A stretch of DNA of 64,000 nucleotides from Anaeromyxobacter sp. Fw109-5 (GCF_000017505.1 NC_009675.1:310001-374000), one strand, 5' to 3'; shown: positions 37,072 through 46,044, counted from the stretch's first letter. Numbers and translations: made by a program. Notes: generated by a model not told the origin, from the letters alone.

Positions 37072-37527
37072 ATGGCGCTCGAGGTGGGCAAGAAGGCCCC
37101 GCAGTTCGCGCTGCCCGACGAGGACGAGAACGAGGTGAAGCTCTCGGACTTCGCGGGGAAGCGCGTGGTCGTGTTCTTCTTCCCCAAGGCCGACACGCCC
37201 GGCTGAACGCGGGAGGCCTGCGACTTCCGGGACGAAGTCGACGCGTTCAAGAGGAAAAAGGTGGCGGTGGTGGGGATCTCCAAGGACAAGCCCGCCGCGC
37301 AGAAGAAGTTCAAGGAGAAGTACGACCTGCCGTTCCCGCTCCTCTCCGACCCCGACGCCGAGGTGCAGCAGGCCTGGGGCGTCTGGAAGGAAAAGAGCAT
37401 GTACGGCAAGACGACCATGGGCACCGAGCGGACGACCGTGATCGTCGGTCCGGACGGCAAGGTCGAGCACGTCTTCCCCAAGGTGAAGGTGGAGGGCCAC
37501 GTGGCGCAGGTGCTCGAGAGCCTGTAA
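37072..37527 (+). CDS. selenocysteine-containing peroxiredoxin (BCP/PrxQ type)
   Basis: 151 residues if the in-frame TGA at 37204-37206 is read as selenocysteine (residue 45). AGGAGG lies 4 nt before the ATG. The first part is FPKADTPG; after the TGA comes TREACDFRDEVDAFKRKKVA. In BCP peroxiredoxins the sequence is DTPGCTxEAC, with the peroxidatic Cys at 45 and the resolving Cys at 50; here Sec45 and Cys50 fall at those exact places. The rest of the thioredoxin fold is intact (VVGISKDKPAAQKKFKEKYD, YGKTTMGTERTTVIVGPDGK). A hairpin at 37221-37240 meets bacterial SECIS rules. The enzyme reduces peroxides in the cytosol. Confidence 0.93.
37221..37240 (+). promoter_or_regulatory. bacterial SECIS-like hairpin
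   Basis: Perfect 7-bp stem CGACTTC/GAAGTCG with loop CGGGAC. The loop starts 21 nt after the TGA and has G at its second position, within the published bacterial SECIS model (16-37 nt; G in the first two loop positions). It would recruit SelB. Confidence 0.75.
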
Positions 37528-37535
37528 GGTCGCGC

Positions 37536-37560
37536 GCCCGCCGGCTCCGCGCCGGCGGGC
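37536..37560 (+). terminator. GC-rich hairpin between the peroxiredoxin and rsmB genes
   Basis: Perfect 10-bp stem GCCCGCCGGC/GCCGGCGGGC with a 5-nt loop. There is no T-tract and rsmB begins 7 bp later, so it may act as an attenuator or RNA-stability element rather than a full terminator. Confidence 0.45.
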
Positions 37561-37567
37561 CCTCCCC

Positions 37568-38881
37568 ATGCCGCGCAAACCGCTCCGACCCCGCCCGAAC
37601 CGAAACGACCTCGTGGACCCGCTGGTGCTCGAGGTCCACGGCCTCGTGCGCGACCAGGGCTGGCTCGCGGATCGCGCCCTCGAGCGCGCGCTCCGGCGCG
37701 AGCCGAAGCCCTGGGCCTCCGAGCGGCGCGCGGTAGCCGAGTCGGTCTACGGGCTCATCCGCTGGCAGGGGCTGCTCGACTTCCTGCTCGGCGGGAAGCC
37801 CGACCTCGCGACGCGCTACGCCGCCTGGCTCGTGCGGTTCGAGGGCGTCCCGGTGGCGGACGCTGCGCGGCGGCTCGCGGTCCCACCGGCCGCGCTCGCG
37901 GGGCTCGCGAGCGCGGAGGCGCGGCTCGCCGCGGTGACCGAGCCGGTGGAGCGGCTCTCCCTCGAGGCGTCCCTGCCGAGCTGGATCGCGGAGCGCTTCG
38001 TCCGCGAGCTCGGGGAGGTCGAGGCGCGCACGCTCGCGGCGGCGATGAACGCGCGTGCGCCGCTCACGGTCCGCGCGAACCTGCTGAAGATCGATCGCGA
38101 GGAGCTGCGCGGAAAGCTCGGCTCGGAGGGCATGGCGTCGGAGCCGACGCGCTTCTCGCCGTGGGGGCTCGTCCTCGACGGCCACCAGAACGCCTTCGCC
38201 CTCGGCTCGTTCCGCGACGGGCTGTTCGAGATCCAGGACGAGGGCAGCCAGCTCATCGCCCTCGCCTGCGGCGCGCGGCCCGGCAAGACGGTGGTGGACG
38301 CCTGCGCCGGCGCCGGGGGCAAGTCGCTCGCGCTCGCGATGGAGATGCGGAACAAGGGCTCGCTCCACGCGCTCGACACGGACGAGGGGCGCCTCGACGA
38401 CGCCAAGAAGCGCGCCCGCCGCGCCGGCGTGCACAACCTCCGCGCGCGCGTCATCGCCGCCGGGGCCGAGGCCGAGGCGCAGCTCGCGGACCTCGCCGGG
38501 CAGGCCGACGTCGTGCTCGTGGACGCCCCGTGCAGCGGCCTCGGCACGCTGCGCCGCAAGCCCGACGCGCGCTGGCGGCTCACCCCGGAGGACCCCGAGC
38601 GCTTCGCGGGGATCCAGCGCACGCTGGTCCGGCGCTTCGCGGCGCTGCTCCGGCCGGGCGGCCGGCTCGTGTACGCCACCTGCTCCGTCGGCAAGACCGA
38701 GAACGGCGACATCGCGGACTACGCCGAGCGGGAGGTCGGCCTCGCGCCGGTGCCGCTCGCGCCGCTCCTCGGGGAGGAGCGGGCGAAGGCCCTGGGAGTG
38801 GACGGCGCTCGCCTCGAGCTCTTCCCGCACCGGCACGGGACGGACGGGTTCTTCGTGGCGGCGTTCGAGAAGAGGAAGTAG
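37568..38881 (+). CDS. rsmB: RsmB/NOP2-family rRNA m5C methyltransferase
   Basis: 437 residues. An N-terminal NusB-like helical domain (about 15-110: LVRDQGWLADRALERALRRE, VAESVYGLIRWQGLLDFLLG) precedes the methyltransferase. Motif I is VVDACAGAGGKSLALAMEM. The catalytic Cys pair are VDAPCSGLGTLRRKPDARW (motif IV) and VYATCSVGKTENGD (motif VI). The NusB plus catalytic arrangement matches RsmB, which makes m5C967 in 16S rRNA, although related RsmF-type targets cannot be excluded. Two bases separate its stop from mutM. Confidence 0.85.
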   Translation: MPRKPLRPRPNRNDLVDPLVLEVHGLVRDQGWLADRALERALRREPKPWASERRAVAESVYGLIRWQGLLDFLLGGKPDLATRYAAWLVRFEGVPVADAARRLAVPPAALAGLASAEARLAAVTEPVERLSLEASLPSWIAERFVRELGEVEARTLAAAMNARAPLTVRANLLKIDREELRGKLGSEGMASEPTRFSPWGLVLDGHQNAFALGSFRDGLFEIQDEGSQLIALACGARPGKTVVDACAGAGGKSLALAMEMRNKGSLHALDTDEGRLDDAKKRARRAGVHNLRARVIAAGAEAEAQLADLAGQADVVLVDAPCSGLGTLRRKPDARWRLTPEDPERFAGIQRTLVRRFAALLRPGGRLVYATCSVGKTENGDIADYAEREVGLAPVPLAPLLGEERAKALGVDGARLELFPHRHGTDGFFVAAFEKRK

Positions 38882-38883
38882 GC

Positions 38884-39714
38884 GTGCCCGAGCTCCCCGA
38901 GGTCGAGATCGCGGCCCGCAACCTGCGGCGCTGGACGATGGGCCGGCGCATCGAGCGGATCGAGCCCGACCCGAAGGCGCGCTACGTCTTCCGCCCGGCG
39001 ACGCCCACCGCCTTCGCGCGCGGCCTCGAGGGGGCGCGCTTCGGCCCGATCCGCCGCATCGGCAAGCACCTCCTCGTCTCGATGAAGAAGGACGGCGCGC
39101 CGGTCGGGCTCCTCGCCCACCTCGGCATGACCGGCAAGTGGCTCCGCCGCGAGGGGGACGCCGCGCCGTCCCGCTTCTCGCGCGCGCGCTTCCACCTCGA
39201 CGACGGCGCGGTGCTGCACTTCGACGACATGCGGCTCTTCGGCCGGCTCCGGGTCGTGCCCGGCGCACGCTTCGAGGAGGTCCGGGAGATCGCCGAGCTG
39301 GGTCCCGATCCCCTGGAGCAGGGCATCGACCTCGACCGGCTCGCGGAGGCGCTCGGGCGCTCGAGGCTGGCGGTGAAGGTCCGCATCATGGACCAGGCGC
39401 TCCTCCCCGGTGTCGGCAACATCGTCGCGAGCGAGTCGCTCTTCCTCGCGAAGATCGACCCGCGCCGCCAGGCCCGCTCGCTCACGCCCGCCGAGGTCCG
39501 CAAGCTCGCCGACGGAATCCTCGCGACGGTGAAGGAGACCATCGCGCGCGAGGACAGCCCCGAGATCAGCTACGTCGAGGAGCCCGGGTCGGAGAACCCG
39601 TTCCTCGTGTACGCGCGCGAGGGCGAGAGGTGCCCGCGCTGCCGGCGGGCGGAGATCGTCCGCGTCGTCCAGGCGCAGCGCTCGACGTACTACTGTCCGC
39701 GCTGTCAGCGGTGA
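38884..39714 (+). CDS. mutM: formamidopyrimidine-DNA glycosylase MutM
   Basis: 276 residues from GTG 38884; Pro2 of the PELPEVEIAARNLR start is the Schiff-base nucleophile and Glu3 the proton donor. It removes 8-oxoguanine and formamidopyrimidines from DNA. The H2TH part includes RIMDQALLPGVGNIVASESL. The C-terminal zinc finger is CPRCRRAEIVRVVQAQRS followed by YYCPRCQR. Placement after a peroxide-reducing enzyme suggests an oxidative-damage theme, but there is no proof of co-regulation. Confidence 0.95.
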   Translation: MPELPEVEIAARNLRRWTMGRRIERIEPDPKARYVFRPATPTAFARGLEGARFGPIRRIGKHLLVSMKKDGAPVGLLAHLGMTGKWLRREGDAAPSRFSRARFHLDDGAVLHFDDMRLFGRLRVVPGARFEEVREIAELGPDPLEQGIDLDRLAEALGRSRLAVKVRIMDQALLPGVGNIVASESLFLAKIDPRRQARSLTPAEVRKLADGILATVKETIAREDSPEISYVEEPGSENPFLVYAREGERCPRCRRAEIVRVVQAQRSTYYCPRCQR

Positions 39715-39882
39715 GGCGTACGCACCGCGGCGGCCGGTCGGGACGGTATGCGCCATCCTGGCCGGTGTGCGCCAGCGGCCGCGGTGGTGTACGGTCAGTG
39801 CGCCTGCTAGGCTCGGGCCGAGTGAAGGTTCACCAGGACTGACTGGCAGGAGAGCCCCTGAACCCTCCTGCAGAGGAGTGCC

Positions 39883-41298
39883 ATGGCCCTTCCGTTCGCG
39901 CGCGAGAGCAGTCCCGAGGCGCGAGCCGCGCCGGAGGCTGCGCTCGCTGCGGCGCCCGACGGGCAACCTCGAAGATTCGACGGATGGCCAGGGGGCGCGG
40001 GCTTGAGCGTATCAGCGGTCTGCGCGGCACTGGTCGCGCTGACGGTGCATGCCGATGTGGACGCCGAGTGGCGTCTCCATGCTCGGAAATGGGTCGACGC
40101 AGACAAGGTGCTGTGCGGGATCGGCGAGACTTCCGACGACGTGCCCGCTCACTTGGGGCGCCGGGAAGAGGCCGGAAAGGAATTGCGAGCTGCGCGACCG
40201 TCCAATCGCGACGTCGAAGCCGCACTCCGCGGCTCGTCGCGGCCTGACCGGCTGCTCGCGAGCGCCGCGATCGCGGTGATCGGCGATGCATCGGATGCGC
40301 AGGTGGACGGGCTCACGCGCCAGGTGCAGGACCCCGATCCGTACGCGCGCTTGCTGGCGGTGCGTGCGTTGCGGAGCGCTTCGGCCGAGCAGGTCGGGAA
40401 GCGCGCGACGGCGCTGGTGGCTGCGCTCGTGCGCGAGCAGAACGGGGCCGTGCTGCTGGAGGCCATTCCGCTGCTCGAAGGGATGGATTCATCGGACGCG
40501 ACGCCGGTGTTCGGACACATGTTCGAGCTGCCGGATGATGGGCTGCATGCGTACGCGTACGCGATGCTCGAGCGTCTGGGTCGACCGTCGCTCGAGAGCG
40601 TGGAGCGCTACGTCGAGCAGCGGGGGAGTGCGCCGGCACGGGATGCGCTGCGCGGGAGTGATTGGTTGCGGGCAGCGAACCAATATGTGGATTCGTACAG
40701 GTCGTATTACTTGGGCGGGCACAATGGGATGGACGACTTCGGCGCGCTGAAGTCCGCAGGCGAACGACTCGCACGCCGCGTTCCACGCGAGTCCGTCCTC
40801 AGGGAGGCGCTCTTCCATCACGACGCGCTGAAGCGCGCTGCCGCTCTGGCGGCCCTGTCCGTCGCGAGATCTACGAACGGCGATCTGGTCCCCCGTCTCA
40901 TCCATCTGATGAGGCACGAGCGAGATCCCGTCATGCGTGGCTTTGCAGCGGACGCGCTCAGGGCCGCGCCCGAGGATGTCGTGCGGAAGAACGCGAGAGG
41001 CGTCATCGAGGCGCTCTCGGACGAGTCGGACGTTCACGTCGTGGTCGCAGAATCGTTCCTGGCGATGCGGCTCGACCCCGAGGCGGCGGTCGAGGCCATC
41101 GCGATGCTGTCCATCCGTGGAGACAACACGCTCAGGCGAGTGCTGCACGCTCAACTTCACAACATCGGAGGCCCCCCTGCCGTCGAGCGAGCCGCCCAGA
41201 TGCTCGGGCGGCTCGGGAAGACGGAGGCCGCGGCCGAGCTGAGGGAGATCGAGAAGGAGCGGGAGGAACGGGACCGAGCCAAGAGACGCGGAGACTAG
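39883..41298 (+). CDS. HEAT-repeat protein of unknown function
   Basis: 471 residues from ATG 39883, with GAGGAG upstream. A hydrophobic segment (AGLSVSAVCAALVALTV, about 38-54) may be a signal anchor. The rest is alpha-helical repeats of about 35 residues with alternating helices, for example QVQDPDPYARLLAVRALRSA, EALFHHDALKRAAALAALSV and LMRHERDPVMRGFAADALRA. Such repeats usually bind proteins. The codon use is less GC-biased than neighbouring genes, which suggests recent transfer. No partner gene is next to it. Confidence 0.65.
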   Translation: MALPFARESSPEARAAPEAALAAAPDGQPRRFDGWPGGAGLSVSAVCAALVALTVHADVDAEWRLHARKWVDADKVLCGIGETSDDVPAHLGRREEAGKELRAARPSNRDVEAALRGSSRPDRLLASAAIAVIGDASDAQVDGLTRQVQDPDPYARLLAVRALRSASAEQVGKRATALVAALVREQNGAVLLEAIPLLEGMDSSDATPVFGHMFELPDDGLHAYAYAMLERLGRPSLESVERYVEQRGSAPARDALRGSDWLRAANQYVDSYRSYYLGGHNGMDDFGALKSAGERLARRVPRESVLREALFHHDALKRAAALAALSVARSTNGDLVPRLIHLMRHERDPVMRGFAADALRAAPEDVVRKNARGVIEALSDESDVHVVVAESFLAMRLDPEAAVEAIAMLSIRGDNTLRRVLHAQLHNIGGPPAVERAAQMLGRLGKTEAAAELREIEKEREERDRAKRRGD

Positions 41299-41899
41299 TG
41301 TGCCGGCCGCAGGGGCTAAATGGGCTGCAACGGCCGCCGTTGTTCAGGTGCTGTGCGGGTGCTTCGGCCCGTGCGATGCCAAGGTGCTGTAAGAGGCAGT
41401 CGCGCCCTCGGGTCAGCGTCGTGCGGTCGTGTTTCGGAGAAGTTGGGCTGTTGTTGGAGGCCCCGAGGCCCCGAGGCCCGGACCAGTTCCTGGATGCGCT
41501 GGTGGCGCGCGCAATCAACGCGTCGTTGGGCCGGTGGGAAGCGTTCTGGGCGCCCAACAGCTACAGCGCCGTGGCGTGAACGTCGCCAGTGTTCGAACGG
41601 AGCGAACGTGTCGCGTCTGTGACGAGTACGTCATGTGGCGTGCGGTTCTGTCGTCAGGGGCTTGGTGGAATGTGCTGTACAGGCTCGATGCCTGCCCAAA
41701 CTGCGGAGCGCGCGACGATACCGAAAGGCTCGTGTGAAGGCTGTCATGGCTAACGGGCGGGCTGTGCCCTACCGAAAGCTCACGGCCAGGTGACAAGACA
41801 GCATCGGGCGAGAAGGGCGCTCCGTCTCAAATGGCGCGCTCGACCGGCCAGCTTCCCACGGTTCCCGCCCCGCCGCCTGGTGGCGTACACTCCGCCTCG
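41299..41899 (+). other. 600-bp gap with possible gene remnants
   Basis: Two short frames look protein-like. GTG 41421 to 41579 encodes 52 residues including GPDQFLDALVARAINASLGR. A second frame ending at 41737 encodes TCRVCDEYVMWRAVLSSGAW and CPNCGARDDTERLV, with two CxxC pairs like a zinc ribbon. They lie in different frames and neither has a convincing ribosome binding site. An imperfect tandem repeat of GGCCCCGA lies near 41459-41480. Most likely the remains of one or two genes. Confidence 0.35.
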
Positions 41900-42847
41900 A
41901 TGCGCCCCGAAGACCTCGCCCGGATGTCCGTGGCCGAGCTGCGCGAGCGGTTCCTCGATCGCAACCGCGCCCTCTCGCCCGAGTGCGAGGCGGCCCTCAC
42001 GACGGACCCGCGGGCGGGCGCGCGCGAGGTGCTCCGGCTGATCCTGAAGCGCCGGCACGCCAACCGGGCGGAAGGACAGCGCCTTCGGCATCTGCTCCGG
42101 TACGAGGGAGAACTCTGGGACGGGGGCGTCACGCTCGTCGCGGGCGTGGACGAGGCCGGGATGGCGCCGCTCGCGGGGCCGGTGGTGGCGGGCGCGTGCA
42201 TCCTCCCGCGCGACTACCGGCCGCGCGGCATCGACGACTCGAAGCAGCTCGACCGGCGGGAGCGCGAGCGGCTCGCCGAGGACATCAAGGCGAACGCCGT
42301 GTGCTGGGCGGTGGCGCGCGCCGAGGTCGAGGAGATCGACCGCCTCAACATCTACCGCGCCGGGCTGCTCGCGCTCACCCGCGCGGTGCAGGCGCTCACG
42401 CCCGCGCCGGGCCACGTGCTCGTGGACGCCCGCAAGCTCCCGGAGCTCCGGCTCCCGCAGACTCCGATCATCCACGGCGACGCGCTGTCGCTCACCATCG
42501 CCGCCGCCAGCATTCTCGCGAAGACGACCCGCGACGAGCTCATGGGCGAGCTCGACGCGCTCTACCCCGGCTACGGCTTCTGCAATCACAAGGGCTACCC
42601 GACCGCCGAGCACTTCCAGGCGCTCGAGCGGCTCGGCGCCTGCCCGATCCACCGGCGCTCCTTCCAGCCGGTCCGGGAGGCGCTCGGGCTCGCGCCGCTC
42701 CAGGGCGAGCTGTTCGCCCCACCTCCCGAGAGCGCCGCCGAGCCCGGCGGGGAGGGGGCGATCGCTGGAATTGCGCCAGGATCTGCGCCGTGTGACGTCG
42801 CGGAGCCACTCCCGGCGCGCACCCCCGCGAGCGCACGAGGGATTTGA
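41900..42847 (+). CDS. rnhB: ribonuclease HII with altered GRG motif
   Basis: 315 residues from ATG 41900. RNase HII cuts RNA in RNA-DNA hybrids and starts removal of single ribonucleotides from DNA. The first catalytic pair is in [19 protein letters not shown] (Asp84, Glu85); the third Asp is in [10 protein letters not shown] and the fourth in [20 protein letters not shown]. The motif following the first pair is usually G-R-G and here is Gly-Met-Ala (87-89). About 75 residues precede the catalytic domain and 40 disordered residues follow it. The -10-like TACACT (41886-41891) lies 8 nt before the ATG. Confidence 0.9.
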   Translation: MRPEDLARMSVAELRERFLDRNRALSPECEAALTTDPRAGAREVLRLILKRRHANRAEGQRLRHLLRYEGELWDGGVTLVAGVDEAGMAPLAGPVVAGACILPRDYRPRGIDDSKQLDRRERERLAEDIKANAVCWAVARAEVEEIDRLNIYRAGLLALTRAVQALTPAPGHVLVDARKLPELRLPQTPIIHGDALSLTIAAASILAKTTRDELMGELDALYPGYGFCNHKGYPTAEHFQALERLGACPIHRRSFQPVREALGLAPLQGELFAPPPESAAEPGGEGAIAGIAPGSAPCDVAEPLPARTPASARGI

Positions 42848-42872
42848 CCTAAGCCTCGCCGCTCGCTACAAC
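42844..42872 (+). promoter_or_regulatory. pcnB promoter (TTGACC-17-TACAAC)
   Basis: TTGACC at 42844-42849 contains the rnhB stop TGA (42845-42847); 17-nt spacer; TACAAC at 42867-42872. The predicted leader to pcnB is about 84 nt. Confidence 0.6.
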
Positions 42873-42962
42873 GCCCCCCAAGGACGAGCCCGACGGTGTA
42901 GGCGCGTTTCCGCGAGCCAGGGAGTTGACCCCGGCGTGGACGCCCCCCGATCCGGCGACTAC

Positions 42963-44609
42963 ATGCACGACCGATCTCCGACCGACCTGCTCCCGGCGTC
43001 ACACGAAGAAGAACTCGAAGAGAGCCGCCCCCACCGCCCGCCGCCCGGTCTCGCGCTCGATCCTCCGGAGGAGCCGCCGCCGGAGCATCCGCCCGAGATC
43101 CCGCTCGACCGCCTCGACGCCGACGCGGTGAGGGTCATCGCGCGGCTGCGGCACATGCGCCACCGCGCGTACTTCGTCGGCGGCTGCGTGCGGGACCTGC
43201 TCCTCGGCGCCAAGCCCAAGGACTTCGACGTCGCCACCGACGCCCATCCCGGCGAGGTGCGCGCCATCTTCCGCAACTGCCGCCTCATCGGCCGGCGCTT
43301 CCGGCTCGCGCACGTCTACTTCCGCGGCGGGAAGGTCATCGAGGTCGCGACCTTCCGCAAGAACCCGGTGGACGTGGGCGAGGACGTGCCGGACACGGAC
43401 GACCTCCTCATCACGCGCGACAACGTGTTCGGCACCGCCGAGGAAGACGCGGTCCGCCGCGACTTCACGGTGAACGGCCTCTTCTACGACGTCGCGACCG
43501 GCGAGGTGATCGACTACGTCGGCGGCCGCGAGGACCTCGAGGCCCGCCGCATCGCGACCATCGGCGACCCCGAGATCCGCATGCGCGAGGACCCGGTGCG
43601 CCTGCTGCGCGCCGTCCGCTTCGCGGCCCGGCTCGGCTTCATCATCGCGCCCGACACCTTCGAGGCCATGCGCCGCCACGCGAGCGAGCTCGCACGCTGC
43701 GCGCCGGCCCGGGTGCTCGAGGAGATCTTCAAGATCCTGCGCTGCGGCGGCTCCGCCCGCGCCTTCGAGCTGCTCCGCGCGAGCGGGGCGCTGCCCGTCA
43801 TCCTCCCGGCGCTCGCCGCCGCGCTGGAGAGCTGGGACACGACCGGCCGCCGCGCGTTCTTCGCGCACCTCGCCGCCCTCGACCGGCTGGTGCGGTCGGG
43901 CGAGGAGGTGTCCGACGCGGTGCTGCTCGGCGCGATCGTCATGCACCTCGGAGGCCCGGCCGCCGGCCCGTCGCCGCTCGAGCCCGCGTCCGTCGACGCG
44001 ACGCCGGAGGAGGGCGCCCCGGCGCACGGCGGGCACGACGCCGCCGCCGCGCTCCTCGACTCGCTCGTCCAGAGCGCCCGGCTGCCGCGCAAGATCGCCG
44101 AGCGCACGCGCCTGGCGCTCCACGCCCTCCGGATGTTCCGGGACCCGCCGAAGAAGCGGCGCCGCCGCGGCCGTGGTGTGGCCGGCCAGAGCTACTACGA
44201 GGACGCGCTGCAGCTCCTCCAGATCTCCGTCGCCGCCACGGGCGAGGGGCAGGAGGTGCTGGAGCGCTGGCGTGCGACGTCCGGCGCCCACCCGGCGCCC
44301 GCGCCCGCGCGCGAGCAGCCCGAGCCGCGCCGCCGCGGCCCCGAGCGCACGCGGGAGCCACGCCGCGCGCACGCTCCCGCTGCGGCCGCTTCCGTCGAGA
44401 TCCCCGTCCAGGCGCAGGAGACCGCCACGGAGGAGATCCCGTTCGTGGAGGTCGCCGCCGGAGGGGAGGCACCCGAGACGCCCCGTCCGGGCACCGAGGC
44501 CACCTCGGCGGCTGCAGGGGACGGCGCGCGCCGCCGCCGCCGCCGTCGCGGCGGACGCCGTCGCCGCCGTCGCGGCGCGGGCGAGGGCGCTCCCGCCGAG
44601 CAGCCCTGA
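42963..44609 (+). CDS. pcnB: poly(A) polymerase / tRNA nucleotidyltransferase family protein
   Basis: 548 residues from ATG 42963; the longer in-frame ORF upstream crosses the promoter. The class II nucleotidyltransferase core is YFVGGCVRDLLLGAKPKDFD with DxD in KDFDVAT. Later motifs are RRDFTVNGLFYDVATGEVID and RMREDPVRLLRAVRFAARLG. The poly(A)-polymerase-type FRNCRLIGRRFRLAHVYF segment and lack of an HD domain favour PcnB over CCA-adding enzymes. The last 120 residues are disordered and end in [20 protein letters not shown], a very basic RNA-binding tail. It marks RNA for decay by adding A. Confidence 0.88.
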   Translation: MHDRSPTDLLPASHEEELEESRPHRPPPGLALDPPEEPPPEHPPEIPLDRLDADAVRVIARLRHMRHRAYFVGGCVRDLLLGAKPKDFDVATDAHPGEVRAIFRNCRLIGRRFRLAHVYFRGGKVIEVATFRKNPVDVGEDVPDTDDLLITRDNVFGTAEEDAVRRDFTVNGLFYDVATGEVIDYVGGREDLEARRIATIGDPEIRMREDPVRLLRAVRFAARLGFIIAPDTFEAMRRHASELARCAPARVLEEIFKILRCGGSARAFELLRASGALPVILPALAAALESWDTTGRRAFFAHLAALDRLVRSGEEVSDAVLLGAIVMHLGGPAAGPSPLEPASVDATPEEGAPAHGGHDAAAALLDSLVQSARLPRKIAERTRLALHALRMFRDPPKKRRRRGRGVAGQSYYEDALQLLQISVAATGEGQEVLERWRATSGAHPAPAPAREQPEPRRRGPERTREPRRAHAPAAAASVEIPVQAQETATEEIPFVEVAAGGEAPETPRPGTEATSAAAGDGARRRRRRRGGRRRRRRGAGEGAPAEQP

Positions 44610-44675
44610 GCCGACGAAGACACCCCGGCGCGCGGCCCGCGCGTCGGGTAGAATTTCGCTCCAATCCGCGCCGCC

Positions 44676-44704
44676 TTGACCGACCCGGCGCCCTTTTGTA
44701 GAAC
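44676..44704 (+). promoter_or_regulatory. pyrH promoter (TTGACC-17-TAGAAC)
   Basis: TTGACC at 44676-44681, 17-nt spacer, TAGAAC at 44699-44704. The ATG at 44714 is 9 nt beyond the -10, leaving almost no 5' leader. Confidence 0.65.
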
Positions 44705-44713
44705 GCGCCGACC

Positions 44714-45463
44714 ATGCCGAGCGACCGAGCCGCGACGCCGAAGCCCAGCTACAAGCGCATCCTCCTCAAGCTGTCGGGCGAGGCGCTCATGGGCGACGGC
44801 AAGTACGGCATCTCGCCGAAGACCCTCTCCGCCATCGCCGGCGACGTGAAGGACTGCGTCGATCTCGGCGTCGAGGTCGCGCTCACCATCGGCGGCGGCA
44901 ACATCTTCCGCGGCGTGTCCGGGGCGACGGAGGGCATGGACCGCTCCTCCGCCGACTACATGGGCATGCTCGCCACCGTCATCAACGCGATGGCGCTGCA
45001 GGACGCGCTCGAGAAGATCGGCGTGAACACGCGGGTGCAGTCGGCCATCGAGATGCACCAGGTCGCCGAGCCCTACATCCGCCGCCGCGCCATCCGCCAC
45101 CTCGAGAAGGGCCGGGTGGTGATCTTCGCGGCGGGCACCGGCAACCCGTACTTCACGACCGACACCGCCGCCTCCCTCCGCGCGATGGAGATCCACGCGG
45201 ACGTGCTGCTCAAGGCGACCAAGGTCGACGGCGTCTACACGGACGATCCGAAGAAGAACCCGGCCGCCACCAAGTTCAAGCAGCTCAGCTACATCGACGT
45301 CCTGAAGAAGAACCTGAAGGTGATGGACTCGACGGCCATCAGCCTCTGCATGGACAACGACCTGCCGATCATCGTGTTCGACTCGACGCTGCGCGGGAAC
45401 GTTCGCCGCGTCGTGCTGGGCGAGCAGATCGGGACCACGGTCGGCCGGCTCGAGGAGAAGTAG
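44714..45463 (+). CDS. pyrH: uridylate (UMP) kinase
   Basis: 249 residues. It phosphorylates UMP to UDP. The amino-acid kinase fold shows [73 protein letters not shown] and [16 protein letters not shown]. The N-terminus is about 11 residues longer than in E. coli. It is followed by frr with a 17-bp gap, the standard gene order. The usual upstream partners rpsB and tsf are 9-11 kb away on the other strand. Confidence 0.97.
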   Translation: MPSDRAATPKPSYKRILLKLSGEALMGDGKYGISPKTLSAIAGDVKDCVDLGVEVALTIGGGNIFRGVSGATEGMDRSSADYMGMLATVINAMALQDALEKIGVNTRVQSAIEMHQVAEPYIRRRAIRHLEKGRVVIFAAGTGNPYFTTDTAASLRAMEIHADVLLKATKVDGVYTDDPKKNPAATKFKQLSYIDVLKKNLKVMDSTAISLCMDNDLPIIVFDSTLRGNVRRVVLGEQIGTTVGRLEEK

Positions 45464-45480
45464 ACACGAGGGGAGGGGCC

Positions 45481-46044
45481 ATGAGCGTCGCGGACGACAT
45501 CCTGAACGACCTGCACGGTGGCATCGCCAACACGCTGGACGACCTCCGGCGCGAGCTGGCTTCGGTCCGCACCGGCCGCGCGAGCCTGCACCTCCTCGAC
45601 GGCGTGCGGGTCGACTACTACGGCACCTCCACCCCGCTGAACCAGGTGGCCACGCTCTCCGTCCCGGAGGCGCGGCTCATCATGGTGAAGCCCTGGGAGA
45701 AGAACCTCATCCCGGTGATCGAGAAGGCCATCCGGGACGCCAACCTCGGCGTGAACCCCCAGTCCGACAAGGACCTCGTCCGCGTCCCGATCCCGCCGCT
45801 CACCGAGGAGCGCCGCAAGGAGATCGTGAAGCAGGTGAAGCACAAGGGCGAGGATCACAAGGTCGCCATCCGCAACCAGCGCCGCGACGCGAAGGAGCTC
45901 ATCGAGGTCGCGGAGAAGGACGGCGACATCGCGGCGGACGACGCGAAGAAGGCCCTCGACAAGATGCAGAAGGAGACGGACGAGGGCGTGAAGAAGGTCG
46001 ACGAGATCGTCGCCGCGAAGGAGAAGGAAGTGATGCAGGTGTGA
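45481..46044 (+). CDS. frr: ribosome recycling factor
   Basis: 187 residues with GAGGGG upstream. RRF splits the post-termination ribosome with EF-G. The domain I three-helix bundle and domain II are seen in LRRELASVRTGRASLHLLDG, VDYYGTSTPLNQVATLSVPE, IEKAIRDANLGVNPQSDKDL and RVPIPPLTEERRKEIVKQVK. Length is typical (185). Co-transcribed with pyrH. Its stop overlaps the GTG start of a small membrane protein gene by 4 nt. Confidence 0.97.
   Translation: MSVADDILNDLHGGIANTLDDLRRELASVRTGRASLHLLDGVRVDYYGTSTPLNQVATLSVPEARLIMVKPWEKNLIPVIEKAIRDANLGVNPQSDKDLVRVPIPPLTEERRKEIVKQVKHKGEDHKVAIRNQRRDAKELIEVAEKDGDIAADDAKKALDKMQKETDEGVKKVDEIVAAKEKEVMQV

Larger units (their letters stand above)
39720..41899. 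other. islet of atypical composition
   Basis: From the mutM stop to the rnhB start the sequence has visibly more A/T and less strict third-position G/C than its surroundings. It holds one intact HEAT-repeat gene and a 600-bp tail of short, partly coding-looking frames. No transposase, integrase or target-site duplication is seen. It is probably an acquired or decaying insertion. Confidence 0.5.

Noticed and set aside
37204-37206. Internal TGA in the peroxiredoxin as a pseudogene mutation
   Set aside because: The stop falls exactly on the peroxidatic Cys codon, both halves are conserved and in frame, and a SECIS-type hairpin follows; selenocysteine explains all of this.
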